Source: Heligmosomoides polygyrus polygyrus (taxonomy: Eukaryota; Nematoda; Chromadorea; Rhabditida; Heligmosomidae). Taken from it: a DNA stretch of 64,000 bases. Under the pieces are notes generated by a model. It searched no databases, was not told where the DNA came from, and saw only the letters and a program-made list of their open reading frames with translations. Position numbers and translations under genes: made by a program. Shown here in pieces: positions 20,180 through 31,529 of this stretch. The stretch lies in the NCBI GenBank assembly GCA_947396885.1, contig OX377206.1, positions 3,499,634 to 3,563,633 of the forward strand. The letters run 5' to 3'. The first letter of the stretch is position 1, and each line of letters opens with the position of its first letter.

Positions 20180-20690
20180 GGACACCTGACGATGAACTCA
20201 CTATCTAGTTATTTATGATGACCTTAGCGCTGGCTGACTACTACTGCCATATTTACTTGTTGACAAGTGAATACCACAGTAGTAGTCGACGGCGGAAACC
20301 CGGTCTGAATTATACACAGACGGTGAAACCGGAATTTTTCGAGGAATTCGAGACCTTTTAAGATTGGAAAAATTAGATTTTCCTGGTGCAATTTGCTGAA
20401 TATGTTGAAAGTGCGATTACATAATGACATAGGCGTATCTGGAAATTTACTAGCTCTAGTGCTGCTTTACTTTTCATCCAAAATATGTGAGCTATCTTTG
20501 CAAGAGTTCAGATCTCGTGTGCTATTATCGCAAAAGTTCAAATTCTGCGCGCCGGAAATTTTGCGCGCTAACCTCCCAAAAAGTTTTAAATTCTGCAACA
20601 GTGACCTGCAAATCTGGATCCTTACGAGAATAGGGCAAATGATTAAAATCTGGAGCGAAAAATTCAAACTTTAGCGCCTGAAATTCGAAA
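20180..20690 (-). repeat. Repeat family A, copy 2 (truncated, minus)
   Basis: Reverse orientation: GACCTTAGCGCTGGCTGACT at 20219 begins the module, with GACTTGTT-like hairpin and GGTGAAACCGGAATTTTTCG at 20316-20340, followed by the GCGCGCCGG zone that runs into the satellite. The large body is missing. The same truncated end is seen in copy 2 of the duplication at 53730-54320. Confidence 0.6.
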
Positions 20691-20699
20691 TCTTGGCGA

Positions 20700-22485
20700 A
20701 GATTGCGGGAAAATTTTCAATTTTGGCGCGCAAAATTCGAATTCGAAATCTCCCGGACTAGTGCGAAAATTAGAGTTTTTGCGCGCAAAATTCGAATTCG
20801 AAGTCTCCCGGACTGTGCGAATATTTGAGTTTTGGCGCGCAAAATTCGAATTCGAAGCCTCCCGCACTAGCGCGAAAATTTTCAATTTTGGCGCGCAAAA
20901 TTCGAATTCGAAATCTCCCGGACTAGCGCAGAAATTTGAATTTTGGCGCGCAAAATTCGAATTCGAAATCTCCCGGACTGTGCGAATATTTGAGTTTTGG
21001 CGCGCAAAATTCGAATTCGAAATCTCCCGCACTAGCGCGAAAGTTTGAGTTTTGGCGCGCAAAATTTGAATTCGAAATCTCCCGGACTAGCACAGAAATT
21101 TGAATTTTGGCGCGCAAAATTCGAATTCGAAATCTCCCGCACTAGCGCGAAAGTTTGAATTTTGGCGCGCAAAGTTCAAATTCGAAATCTCCCGGACTAG
21201 TGCGAAAATTTGAGTTTTTGCGCGCAAAATTCGAATTCGAAATCTCCCGCACTAGCGCGAAAATTTGAGTTTTGGCGCGCTAAATTCGAATTCGAAATCT
21301 CCCGCACTAGCGCGAAAATTTGAGTTTTGGCGCGCAAAATTCGAATTCGAAATCTCCCGCACTAGCGCGAAAATTTGAGTTTTTGCGCGCAAAATTCGAA
21401 TTCGAAATCTCCCGCACTAGCGCGAAAATTTGAGTTTTGGCGCGCAAAATTCGAATTCGAAATCTCCCGCACTATCGCGAAAATTTGAGTTTTGACGCGC
21501 TAAATTCGAATTCGAAATCTCCCGCACTAGCGCGAAAATTTGAGTTTTGACGCGCTAAATTCGAATTCGAAATCTCCCGCACTAGCGCGAAAGTTTGAAT
21601 TTTGGCGCGCAAAGTTCAAATTCGAAATCTCCCGGACTAGTGCGAAAATTTGAGTTTTTGCGCGCAAAATTCGAATTCGAAATCTCCCGCACTAGCGCGA
21701 AAATTTGAGTTTTGGCGCGCAAAATTCGAATTCGAAATCTCCCGCACTAGCGCGAAAATTTGAGTTTTGACGCGCTAAATTCGAATTCGAAATCTCCCGC
21801 ACTAGCGCGAAAGTTTGAATTTTGGCGCGCAAAGTTCAAATTCGAAATCTCCCGAACTAGTGCGAAAATTTGAGTTTTTGCGCGCAAAATTCGAATTCGA
21901 AACCTCCCGCACTAGCGCGAAAATTTTGAATTTCGGCGCGCAAAATTCGATTTCGAAACCTCCCGCACTAGCGCGAAAATTTTCAATTTTGGCGCGCAAA
22001 ATTCGAATTCGAAATCTCCCGCACTAGCGCGAAAATTTGAGTTTTGGCACGCAAAATTCGAATTCGAAATCTCCCGGACTAGTGCGAAAATTTGAGTTTT
22101 GGCGCGCAAAATTCGAATTCGAAATCTCCCGCACTAGCGCGAAAATTTGAGTTTTGGCACGCAAAATTCGAATTCGAAATCTCCCGGACGAGTGCGAAAA
22201 TTTGAGTTTTGGCGCGCAAAATTCGAATTCGAAATCTCCCGCACTAGCACGAAAGTTTGAGTTTTGGCGCGCAAAATTCGAATTCGAAATCTCCCGGACT
22301 GTGCGAAAATTTGAGTTTTTGCGCGCAAAATTCAAATTCGAAATCTCCAGGGCTAGCGCGAAAATTTGAGTTTTGGCACGCAAAATTCAAATTCGAAATC
22401 TCCAGGGCTAGTGCGAAAATTTGAGTTTTTGCGCGCAAAATTCGAATTCGAAATCTCCCGCACTAGCGCGAAAGTTTTGAATTCC
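20700..22485. repeat. 55-bp satellite, about 32 units
   Basis: Unit: GAAATCTCCCGCACTAGCGC, then GAAAATTTGAGTTTTGGCGC, then GCAAAATTCGAATTC (55 bp). Units differ at a few positions (GCACTAGC/GGACTAGTG/GGACTGTG; GGCGCGC/TGCGCGC/GACGCGC). A variant with AAAGTTCAAATTCG recurs at about 21171, 21611 and 21831, spaced 8 and 4 units apart, which suggests higher-order duplication. ORFs on both strands (up to 132 codons) are by-products. Single eroded units occur outside the array at 31920-32000, 54270-54330 and 62240-62300, all in the family A upstream zone. Confidence 0.93.
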
Positions 22486-22489
22486 GGCT

Positions 22490-24010
22490 CGCCAATCTCA
22501 AAAGGCCTCGAATTCCTCGAAAGGTTCCGGTTTCACCACCTTCTACATGTAACCCAGACCGGGTTTTCGTCGTCGGCCACTACTGTACTTTTAACTAGGC
22601 AGCAAGTTAATAAGGCAGTAGTAGTAAGCCAGCGCTAAGGTCATCATAAATAAATAGATAGTGGGCTTATCATGAGATACTGCTTCAAATTTGAGGAAAA
22701 TATGATCCATACACAATGCAGCGGTGAGCACTTACAGACGGGCAGGCCTCAAAATGCTTGTACTTTGCGAATGCGTACAAAATCGTTTTGCGCCTAATTG
22801 CGGGAAGCTTCTAGTCTTGAAATCGTAGCACAGAAGATCAAAATGAATTGGTATCCATGGATACAGGTTGCGCCATGCAATCAGCAAGGTTATCATCTCG
22901 TGTATACGACTGAATGTGAATACGCATACAGAAGTTGCATACAAAAAGTTACAAACAATCAAGTAACGAAGTTCTTTTCCATTCTGCCCTGCTCTACTAC
23001 GCAAGGTCATGGCGTTTTAAGGTGCATAAGTTGCAGACCTTCTGGCTGGGTTCTTGACCAAGAGATTCATAGTAATCCATATCCTCCCCATAGTATAGGC
23101 GTCGTTTACTCCCTGTGAAGCCAGCTCATTAGCCGTTATATGCACCACACCAAATTAAGCGGCTATACCTAGGCAAAAACAGATTACTTTCATCGATATT
23201 TTTTCAACAAATGTTGTTTACTCGCTCTGAAGTCCGTCGATCGGTAACCAAAGTCGCGCAATGATCAAACTGCCACTCCAGACAAGAATCGATAGGATCG
23301 ATCGATAGAAAGTAGCCGGTCGATGCTAGTAACTGTAGTGGAGCCCGTTTACCGCCCGTCATAATCATGCGGTTCCCAACTCAGATGGATTACTCTTACC
23401 GAAGATCGATAATGATGATCAAGATGTGATCAACAGGCGGTTGTGGGAAAGGATGGATGCACAAACAGACGGATGGACTACGTTTTGTACGGCATTTCAG
23501 TCACTCATTCGTAACCAGACCAGAGGGTCAGGAGAAACTCAGAAAAGGTAGCAATTCTGCCCTGCTGGTAGGCAGCAACTCTGCAATCAATTAGGTGGGC
23601 ATTGTAGTATAGCGAACCAGAACACGACGCAATCTTTACATGCATCAACAAGAGAATTGCCGATTTTCTGATCTTTAGAGTGGGCCTATTCACTGCATTT
23701 CAGCCAAAAAGTGTGGGGAGAATCAATGACGGCTCCAACAGCTAACGCGCTTGTTCGGGACACAGCCTTCACGAACTCCTGTTGTTGTGATGCCTTATAT
23801 AATAGTTATTTTTGGATAAATACGAATGGAGGACCTTATATTCAATGGTTTTTGTCCTTGCCGACTGCCAACTTGGTCGACTACTTGATTCCAAGTAAGC
23901 GACGCAGTTGGAGCCGAAGACGACCGCCTCCACTAGTATTATGGAGGCAGTGAAACGGGAATTTTTTGAGAAGTGTTCAACTTCGTAATGTTGATTCACC
24001 AAGCATTTTC
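22490..24010 (+). repeat. Repeat family A, copy 3 (near complete)
   Basis: Starts right after the satellite with the module (22527-22645: GGTTTCACCACCTTCTACAT, hairpin with ACTAGGCAGCAAGT), then the 1.2-kb body, and ends at 23860-23975 in a second, differently worded module in inverse orientation (GTGAAACGGGAATTTTTTGA). Its inverted counterpart is 60360-61900. The 77-codon minus ORF at 24002-23769 is repeated there but reads no known domain. Confidence 0.65.
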
Positions 24011-24079
24011 ATGGTATATGTTGCTGAGATTTGAAAAACAAACATCTTCGACGTTAAATAAATATATTGACGGGTGGAA

Positions 24080-24425
24080 AGGGAGGCTCTTATCCATGGG
24101 GGAGTCGAACCCGCACCTCTCGCTTCCTTCAGCTAATCTTCACTATTACCCACCCAGCGCTGTTTATGTAGTTCGGGAGATTCTTCGCAATGTCTCCATG
24201 GAGATCGAAATACTACCGCGATCATACCACTACAAGAGCAAATGGTAACACCTGTAGTCTCAAGAGCTTCAATAAATTCAGAAATCTCATTTTTTTCAAC
24301 AATTTTCTCAATTTCAATTGGCTGTCCTACCCTTCCTCGGGTAATTTTCTCCCTTTACAGCGCAGATTCATAGATGGTGGGCCTTCTCCTAAATCCTCTC
24401 GATAGCCTTCTTTTTAGCGTTCTTC
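24080..24425 (-). repeat. Repeat family H with tRNA-like box, minus
   Basis: The reverse complement matches 59960-60345, including a tRNA-like GCGGGTTCGACTCCC (box B) at about 24100-24115 and GCTCATTGAGACT-type words. Part also matches 27690-28010. Confidence 0.6.
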
Positions 24426-24429
24426 GCTA

Positions 24430-25945
24430 ATTGAATTGATTTTTCTCAATGATTTTTGTGCCAAAATGCGTGTGTTCGGCGTTCGCCCGCAAAAAGTCAA
24501 AAATTCGCGCGCCATAACTCAAATTTTCATCGCTACTGTCCCGAGAATTCAGAGTACGTGTGCTGGAATTGAATTTTTGTGCTGATATTCATAACGCTCG
24601 CTCTAATCCAGGGAAAATTCAGATTTGGAACAAGGCCGTTGCAGAATTTCAAAAAAAGTTGAGAAAATTTGCGAATTTGAACGCTTGCGATAATAGCACA
24701 CGAAATTTGAATGAAAAATAAAGCAGCAATAGAATTATTTTTTATATTTCCAGATAGAATATGCAATTACATAATGTCTGTGTCATTGTGTAGTCGCACA
24801 TTCAACATATTTAGCAATTCGCACCAGAAAATCCCTTTTCCCGACCTTAAGAAATGGCGAATTTTTCGAAAAATTCCGGTTTCGCCGACTGCATTTGACT
24901 CAGACCGGGTTTTCCTCGTCGGCTACTGCTGTACTATTAACTTGGCAACAAGTTAAAAGGGCAGTAGTAGTCAGCCAGCGCTAAGGTCGTCATAAATAAA
25001 TAGATAGTGGGTTTATCATCAGATTTGGCTTCAAATTTGAAAAAAAAATGTGGTCCGTACACAATGCAAAGGAAGGCACTTATAGACGGGCTGGCCATAA
25101 AGTGCTTGTACTTTATGAATGCACACGAAATTGTTTCTGCCTAATTGTGGGAAACTTCTAAGTCCCGAAATCATAGCACAGGAAAACAGATTGAGTTGGT
25201 GTTCATGGACACATATTGCGCCATGCACTTCGCAAGGCTATCGACTCATGTACACGACTGATTGTGAATACGCGTACAGAAGTTGCATACAACCAAATAA
25301 CGAAGTCCTTTTCCACTTTGCCCTACTCAACTACGCAAGGTCATAACGTTTTACAAATACATAAGTTGGAGACCTTCTGGCTGGGTGACAAGAGTTTCAA
25401 AGTAGTTCATATTCTCCACTGGTTTAGAGGAGTTTACTCCCTGTGAAGCCAGCTCATCAGCCTTTAAATGCACCATACCACATTAAGTGGCTTTATCTAA
25501 ACAAATATGTAGTATAAATTCGATCGATATTTTGCCAATCAACGCTGTTTACGTGCTCTGAAGTTTGTCGATCGTCAACCACAATCGCGCGATTACCACC
25601 CCATACAAGAATCGATAGGATCGATCGATAGTAAATAACCGGACGATGTTAACAACTCTTATGAAGGCCGTTTATCGGCCATGTGGCTCTACTCTTATCA
25701 AAAATCGATGATGATGATCCAGATGTGATCCACAGGCAGTTGTGGAGGATGGATGCACAAGCAGACGGACGGGCTAGGTTTTTGTAGAACACCTTAGCCA
25801 CTCACCTTTTGATCGAGCTGGTTAGCTGGTTAACAGAAGCTCAGGAAAAAGCAGTAATTCTCTTCTGCTGGTAGACGGCAACTCTGCAATCAATTAGGTG
25901 GGCATTGTGATATGCTGAACCAGAACACGGCCCAATCACTACATG
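24430..25945 (+). repeat. Repeat family A, copy 4
   Basis: The GCGCGCC/AATTC zone (24480-24720), module (24868-24985, hairpin AACTTGGCAACAAGTT) and body with GATCGATCGATAGTAAATAA are in the standard order. It stops before the 3' inverse module. No conserved ORF. Confidence 0.65.
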
Positions 25946-25949
25946 CATC

Positions 25950-26245
25950 AACCAAAGCTGGCACAAAAATCATTAAACTCTAGCGCGTAAAATTAGAATT
26001 TTCCTGAACCACTGCGGAAAGTTCTGAAAAATACAGAAAAATACTTGCGCGCGATATTCAAATTCTTGCAACGCTAGTGTGAGATTGATATATCGATAGG
26101 CTTCGTCAAGGTGTGTTTGTAAGCGATCGTGGCCATACATTCAGGAGACAAAGGTTTCTTGGTGGTTTTCGAGCATGTGTAGAGATGTAGGGATCAAAAA
26201 CACGTATTTTTGAATTCGTATCAAGCAGATGAAGGACGTATTGCA
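25950..26245 (+). repeat. Repeat family F copy
   Basis: Matches 54815-55078 almost throughout (CATTAAACTCTAGCGCGTAA, TAGGCTTCGTCAAGGTGTGT, GGTGGTTTTCGAGCATGT). No terminal structure or coding region seen. Confidence 0.6.
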
Positions 26246-26802
26246 GGTTAGCAGTTTTACGGCACGATGCAGATGAAGTTTTATATGTTGCAGAAGTGTA
26301 AAGCAGGAGCGCACACGAAGCTCTGTACGTTAAATTTTTTAACGAAAAATTTTCGTTAAATTTCCGGTATATCGTTAAATTTCGTTAAAAAATGCAGTTA
26401 GCTGCAAACTACTGCTTAAAATGAAAAAAAATCAAAGAAAACCTTAAATGTTCCAAATTCAACAGGTCAGCAGCCAAATTCAAGAAATGGAGTGTAACAC
26501 TACAGTGTAAAACAAACAATTCGCTATCAACAAAGTGAGGGCAGTAAAATAAACAGGCTCTCAGCGACAAACAATCTTCAGGGTGTGGAAGAAGAGTAGA
26601 TACGGAATTTTCAGTCAAGAGGACGGTACTTTGTGAGCTGAGTAAGTTAGTACAGAGAGAACCTGGGATTCCCCTCTTTCTTAGTTCTTTGCGAAACCGT
26701 TTTGTGCGACTGTTCTACGAGCATGTGCAATCTCGATGCGGACACAAGCCTCTATGTAGTACGGAAAGAATTAATAGAAATAAAACGAAAAGCCTATCAG
26801 TG

Positions 26803-26919
26803 TTGACACGTTGACGAACGCACGATTTTCGTTTCTTGCAACGCCGGGACCGTGACACGAAATCGTGTCACACGGTCCCACACGGCCGAAAGGGTGTGAC
26901 ACGGGCATCAACGTGTTAA
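26803..26919. mobile_element. Nested MITE, second copy
   Basis: TTGACACGTTGA at the left and TCAACGTGTTAA at the right are inverted. The inside holds a strong fold, GTGACACGAAATCGTGTCAC, and the CGGCCGAAAGGGTGTGACAC block shared with 13471-13613. Confidence 0.65.
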
Positions 26920-27235
26920 CGTTCAGGAAAATGAGCTTTCCAAAATTTTTGTTGATATCGTCTTCATCAAATCATTTAGAATACGTTCCCCATAGAAAAC
27001 ATCCTCTCCTCGACTGTTTCAGGTGGCGAGCAAAAGTAATTGGGGATAAGCAGCGCCATTTGAGGATAGGCGTGTCTTACGTGAGGGTTAGACCGGTATG
27101 TTTGTGGATTTGCTGACGTGCTTGGAGGCTTATCGAAGAAGGTTTCTAGCTCCAAAATACATTATGTTCAAAAATGCAAACAGAAGGTGCGAAAATATTA
27201 TGAAAACATTGAAATATTGTTCCTGATTTCAAAAG

Positions 27236-27286
27236 TTTTTTCAGGAACAATCCTGATCGGGAGGATCAGGATTGTTCCTGAAAAAA
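27236..27286. repeat. Perfect 23-bp hairpin
   Basis: TTTTTTCAGGAACAATCCTG-ATC and its exact inverse are separated by GGGAG. In the sister hAT-like copy the matching place (about 13000) has only one arm, GAACTGTTCCTGAAAAAC, so the inverse arm arose in this copy. Confidence 0.8.
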
Positions 27287-27396
27287 AGCCTACAATATTG
27301 GTGAAGACTAGAGAGAAGTGATAAACTTCCTGTGAAAAACGTCCGTTAAAAATTCCGTTAAATTTCTTAAAGTTTCCGTTAAGTCGTTAAGCCAGG

Positions 27397-27690
27397 TGTT
27401 GTTGTCGCCAGATGTCATCAGAGCACCAGGTCCCCGACCAACACATTGGTAGGACTTCTTCGTGGAAGCCCTGAACGAACGTCTCTAGAGGGCGAGAACG
27501 ATCTATTGGAGCACTCTGGCACGTGACAGGAGTGAATGGAGGAGAAACTGGATATTCAGGTGGGATTAGCAGAAAATTTGGAAATGTGGTGACATACACC
27601 AGAAGAACAGAGTTTGTTTCGATTCACGTTGAAATGCTGAACCTGTGAACGTTGTAGGAAGACCTCGGTGAAATTCCTCCTCGCGCACTT
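27397..27690 (+). pseudogene. RTE-type LINE tail fragment
   Basis: TCGCCAGATGTCATCAGAGC onward aligns with 7795-7960 and 59445-59640 (the NERYDA-like block, AGAACGATCTATTGGAGCAC, ATGGAGGAGAAACTGGATAT). Only the last hundred or so codons and 3' flank remain, with stops. Confidence 0.65.
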
Positions 27691-28010
27691 ATTCCTACTC
27701 AATAACTCCCACATCTTCGAGACATCGTGCTGTGCTGGAAAGATTTAGATGAAGTCAGCCATTATCTGGCGTGCATGTGACTTCGGTTCAAGATCTTTCG
27801 GTGAATCGCCAATTATAAACTAGGTACTAAAGCATGTGTTTCCGAAATTGTTGAAGAAAATTAAAATTAGTGAATTCCGAAATTAATTGAAGCTCATTGA
27901 CACTACGGGTCTTACCATTAGTTCTTGTAATGATGTGAATGCAGTAGCATTTCCATCTTCACGGAGACATGGCGAAGAATCCCATGAACTACATGAGCAG
28001 CGCTCGGCCC
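27690..28010 (+). repeat. Repeat family H fragment
   Basis: Matches 59740-60250: AAGCTCATTGACACTACGGG, AATGATGTGAATGCAGTAGC and GAACTACATGAGCAGCGCT. It stops before the tRNA-like box seen in the other copies. Confidence 0.55.
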
Positions 28011-29020
28011 GGATTCATCTACGCGCGTACCCACGGGTATGCTGGGTATAGGGAGTGGACATATCCACGATTCATGATAAACCTTACCCGTCAAATCGTA
28101 GGTATATCAGTGGGTAGAGAAAACCCGCCGATCGTCGTGGGTACATCCTAGACATGGGATACGAATCATGCATTTTATCCGGCCGGATTTATTCAGTTTC
28201 GGATTATTCGAAATCCGTTCGACCAAAAATGGCGTTATCTGAATCATCCGTGGATTCCGGATTTTGAAAAATGCAATGATTCGGATAAAATCGGACAAAA
28301 GGGTGTTAGCGCGCCCTGCTGCGGAGTTTCTTACCAGAGCTGAAGAGATCGCTTGCGGGAAGCTTCGTAATCATTTCATAGCCCTTTACAAGGTCTCATG
28401 GTGCGTACCCAACTCACCATTCAATGGGTAGTCGCTCGCTGGGGTCTTAATGCTATGTTTTGCTCTGGAGGCGCAAAGTGGCTTGGTGTTGGGGGACAGC
28501 TTGTAAGGCAGCCCTAAGCGACAGCTTTTAAACAGCACTGGTGTGTTCTACTTCAGTGGTGAACCGACAAGGGAAGAATACCAGGTGGATCACTCTCGTC
28601 TAAAGAGTTCAACTCGCAATGTGGTGAAATCGAGTAAACATTAAGTTCCAGTTGAATTCCAAACCATCGCAAGTTAAGTCTTTCAACTTGATGAGTTGGT
28701 TCCAACCCTATTAGAAATGCTAAAGGCGTGGCTTGCCTATTGGCTGAGGCTTGCGAGGTTTGTAAAAGTCAAGCAAAGTAGCCTCGCCAGAAAAATAGAT
28801 GTCTCATATTTCTCTTGATTTTATCCTTCATCCTTAGTGCTATTCCTAAGCTCTTCTAGATATATGTTGTTATGAATACAATCAGCCTCTGACATAATTT
28901 TAAAAATAGCACTGTACCATAAATGCATCTGGTGCATATAGGTTCTTAAATGTGGCGCATGAAAGGCGGAAGTACTATCCAACACATACTTTCTCTACTC
29001 TGTTGAATTGAAAATAATTA
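28010..29020. other. No gene; short inverted words at the start
   Basis: 28010-28150 contains GGATTCATCTACGCGCGTAC ... GTGGGTACATCC, weakly inverted. 28170-28310 is CGGATTATTCGAAATCCG-type sequence related to 9690-9845. From 28320 to 29020 I see nothing recognisable. Confidence 0.35.
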
Positions 29021-30110
29021 TGTGCATAGAGCGTGAAAACATTTTCCAACACTCTTAACTATACAAATCAGTTAATCCGTGTTTCACTTTTCCGTCACAG
29101 TGATAGGGACCAAGGTCAAAGGACGTCTTGGACACGGCTCCAGGACGTAACTCCAACGCGACGACGCGCGCTAGCCGCACGCGACGTCGCAGCACTACAA
29201 CGAGGACGTGCTCTCGGCGACGCATGGTTCGCCGCGAAACACGAAATGCTGCCAGTGTTCAAGCTTCTCAACTAGAAAGAGGCACCGAGGGAATGTGACA
29301 TGAAAGAGAACCCGTGGAGAAGACGCCTTAAACATTACAGGCTCTCTAGGGTCGCTGTTTCATCCTCTTGTCTCCTTTTTAGGATTATTCTCCACCTACC
29401 GAGTCCAAATCATATCTGGATCGCACTTTTTCCCCGATTCTTCCGAATTTTCCTTAGTTCATGTTTAAGTTCGAGTTTTATACAATTTAGAAACATACGG
29501 TTAACAAATGCCCGTGGTTTTTTCTTGTAAAGATAATAATTGACAAATCTATTGAGTGTGAGTGGTGCATCCAAGGTTTTGCTCATCCCCCCCCCCCATA
29601 AAAACTTACAAACACTTGCTTCTGAAACTTCTAGTTAGTGATCCCATCCCAGTTCTTGTTTCGAATTTTCCTCACCAAATCCTTGACTGTTTTCTTCACT
29701 GAAACGGATTGATTCTTTCCACCTGCACTTTGTTAGCAACCGCTCCCACTTCCCTACCAGGAGACATCACCCTCATCTGATGTCTCCTTCCTTCTTCTAC
29801 GCGGTCAACGTCGCCGGAACATACTTTCGCTTTCTAACGCGCCTAGCAGCAAGACGCGGCTACCACGCGCTCATGACGTCACTAGCCGTTCCTGCCGGAA
29901 GCATATGGACCGCGACAACTCGTCCAATTTCGCCGCGCCGCGTGCGCGACATCCTGGGGAGTTCGCGCGGCGTTGGAGTTATGTCTGCCCCCGCTTGAAC
30001 ACTGTGGCATATGCCAGGCTGCTGGCTTCTTTAAGCTTAACCATAGGAGATTGTCAGCGACTTCGTAAGCTTGCCACCAGATCACCCAATTAGTGATACG
30101 TAAGTGAGCA
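29020..30110 (+). other. Two GC-rich patches that could be exons
   Basis: After CACTTTTCCGTCACAG at 29099 an open frame (DRDQGQRTSWTRLQDV ... AAKHEMLPVFKLLN, stop at 29273) uses balanced codons unlike the AT-rich surroundings. A second patch at 29780-29998 encodes MSPSFFYAVNVAGTYFRFLT and an Arg/Ala-rich continuation. There is no homology I recognise and no paired splice structure, and the minus strand of the second patch is also open (67 codons). Possibly fragments of a gene; equally possibly an old GC-rich repeat. Confidence 0.2.
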
Positions 30111-30362
30111 ACGCTTTAGGGCACAGATCAGGATCATGTGCAGAATGCCGTGAGACCGCGTATTGATTAAGTGTGATTTCCGAGTGGGAATCGCACGATC
30201 CTATACTACTATGTATATATATTTATTTATTTATATTTATATAATCGGCTATTGTTATGTGTCCGCCACGGGGAGGGGGGACTGAAGCCAAGAGATGCCG
30301 ACAACGGGAATTTTCAGAAATTTAACGAAATTTTAACGGACTTTTTCTCGGTAAGTTCATCA

Positions 30363-31512
30363 CTTTTTCTCTCACAAGGGAAGGGTCTGAAGCGTATGTC
30401 TGAACGGGGGGGGGGGGGGGGGGGGGGGGGAGCGAGTCATATAGGGAGAATCCTCATCCATCAATTGGTTTGGAAATGTTTATTTTTTGCCAAGTCGTTA
30501 AACCCGAGGAGTAGGGGGTCACAATGGGATACGGCGCAGCACGCGTTTGAGGGTCTTGTGCGCCTGCGATGTTTCTGCATCCAGTGGCTCGGAGCGCAGG
30601 TGGGTAGAGGTTTGACTCGCGTAAGAGAGGTCGGAGTTTTGGTTCCTCTGCTCTGCTGCGTCTTTGAATTTCAACTGACTGGTTGAGATTTGGGGGTTCT
30701 GAAGTCTACACCATTTGACGAAGACGAACAGCTGGAAGTGGTGGAAGAAGAAGAGGAAGATTGGGATCCGCAAGATGAACTGATGGACGTGGAGAGGCAA
30801 GCAAGCAGTGGGCATATGATAACGTTTTCGGGTGGAACTCTTGTTTCGGAGGAAAGGGTACGTCTTCAATTGGATTTCGGTTGCGTGGTGCCTCCTGGTC
30901 TCTTCGAAAACCCGAGCAAGATGGTTTTTCCCGATGTCATTGGTCCATCTAGGAAAGCAAACTGTGAGGAGCCTATAGGTTTCATACGCTGTCCGCATTC
31001 TGACCAGTGCTTCTATTTCATGCACTTTGTGCCTGTCTATCACTGGTGTTGAGCGTTTATACATCATTATGTTGAGTAGCTTCCTCATTGTCTTGTGGTC
31101 AGAAGACCGGTCAGTAATAAGCAAGTCGAAAGAAAGTTACTCTCCACAGCGCACAGCTGGGAAAATGCGCAGAAAACGTCTGAAAATGGTGTAGACTTCA
31201 GAACCCCCAAATCTCAACCAGTCAGTTGAAATTCAAAAATGCAGCAGAGCAGAGGAGCCAAAACCCCGACCTCTCTCACGCGAGTCAAGCCTCTACCCAC
31301 CTGCGCTCCGAGCCACTGGATGCAGAGACATCGCGGGCGTACAAGACCCACAAACACGTGCTGCGCCGTGTCCCATTGTGACCCGCTACTCCTTGGGTTT
31401 AACGATTTGGCAAAAAATAAACACATTTACATACTAATTGAGGGGTGAGGATTCCCCCTATGTGACTCGCTCCTCCCGTTCAGACATACGCTTCAGACCT
31501 TTCCTTTGCCAG
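30363..31512. mobile_element. Inverted-repeat element, family G, arms about 340 bp
   Basis: Left arm 30363-30712 and right arm 31177-31512 are inverted copies (GGTCTGAAGCGTATGTCTGA outermost; GGTTGAGATTTGGGGGTTCT innermost). Each arm contains a tRNA-like stretch (GGTGGGTAGAGGTTTGACTC ... GTTTTGGTTCC). The left arm holds a run of 25 G (30406-30430). The 465-bp centre contains a 120-codon plus-strand ORF (30690-31052) with an acidic start (DEDEQLEVVEEEEEDWD) and no known domain; the minus strand is open too. Inserted in a hAT-like fragment (30310-30380). Confidence 0.75.
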
Positions 31513-31529
31513 TTTTCTCGCGCTAACGT

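Larger units (their letters stand above)
14283..20690 (+). repeat. Segmental duplication, copy 1
   Basis: Colinear with 41007-54320. Matching anchors: GATGTCG near 14281/41008, the candidate exons at 14314/41039, TTCGAA-rich stretches, AAAAGGAGCTGATACGCTTG (17519/50797), AGAAATTACTCGTC-like (18740/51000) and CGCATGTCATATGAGTTTCG (19936/53487). Copy 1 carries extra insertions at 15094-15433, 16098-17013 and 17621-18645. The opposite copy is intact at each of those points. Confidence 0.85.
26304..27395 (-). mobile_element. Truncated hAT-like element, copy 2
   Basis: The left end CAGGAGCGCACACGAAGCTC is the counterpart of the right end of the 12816-14120 element, and the interior runs colinear in reverse, including the nested MITE at 26803-26919 and the CGTTAAAAATTCCGTTAAAT zone near 27345. 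The other terminus is missing: at 27395 the sequence switches directly to a LINE tail fragment. No transposase. Confidence 0.7.

Noticed and set aside
20664..22383. Several 60-130-codon ORFs on both strands in the satellite, with repeated SNSNFARQNSNF-like peptides
   Set aside because: They come from the 55-bp tandem unit read in rotating frames; both strands are open, and no start or signal is conserved.
20700..22485. CRISPR array
   Set aside because: Units are contiguous with no unique spacers, and the context is eukaryotic.
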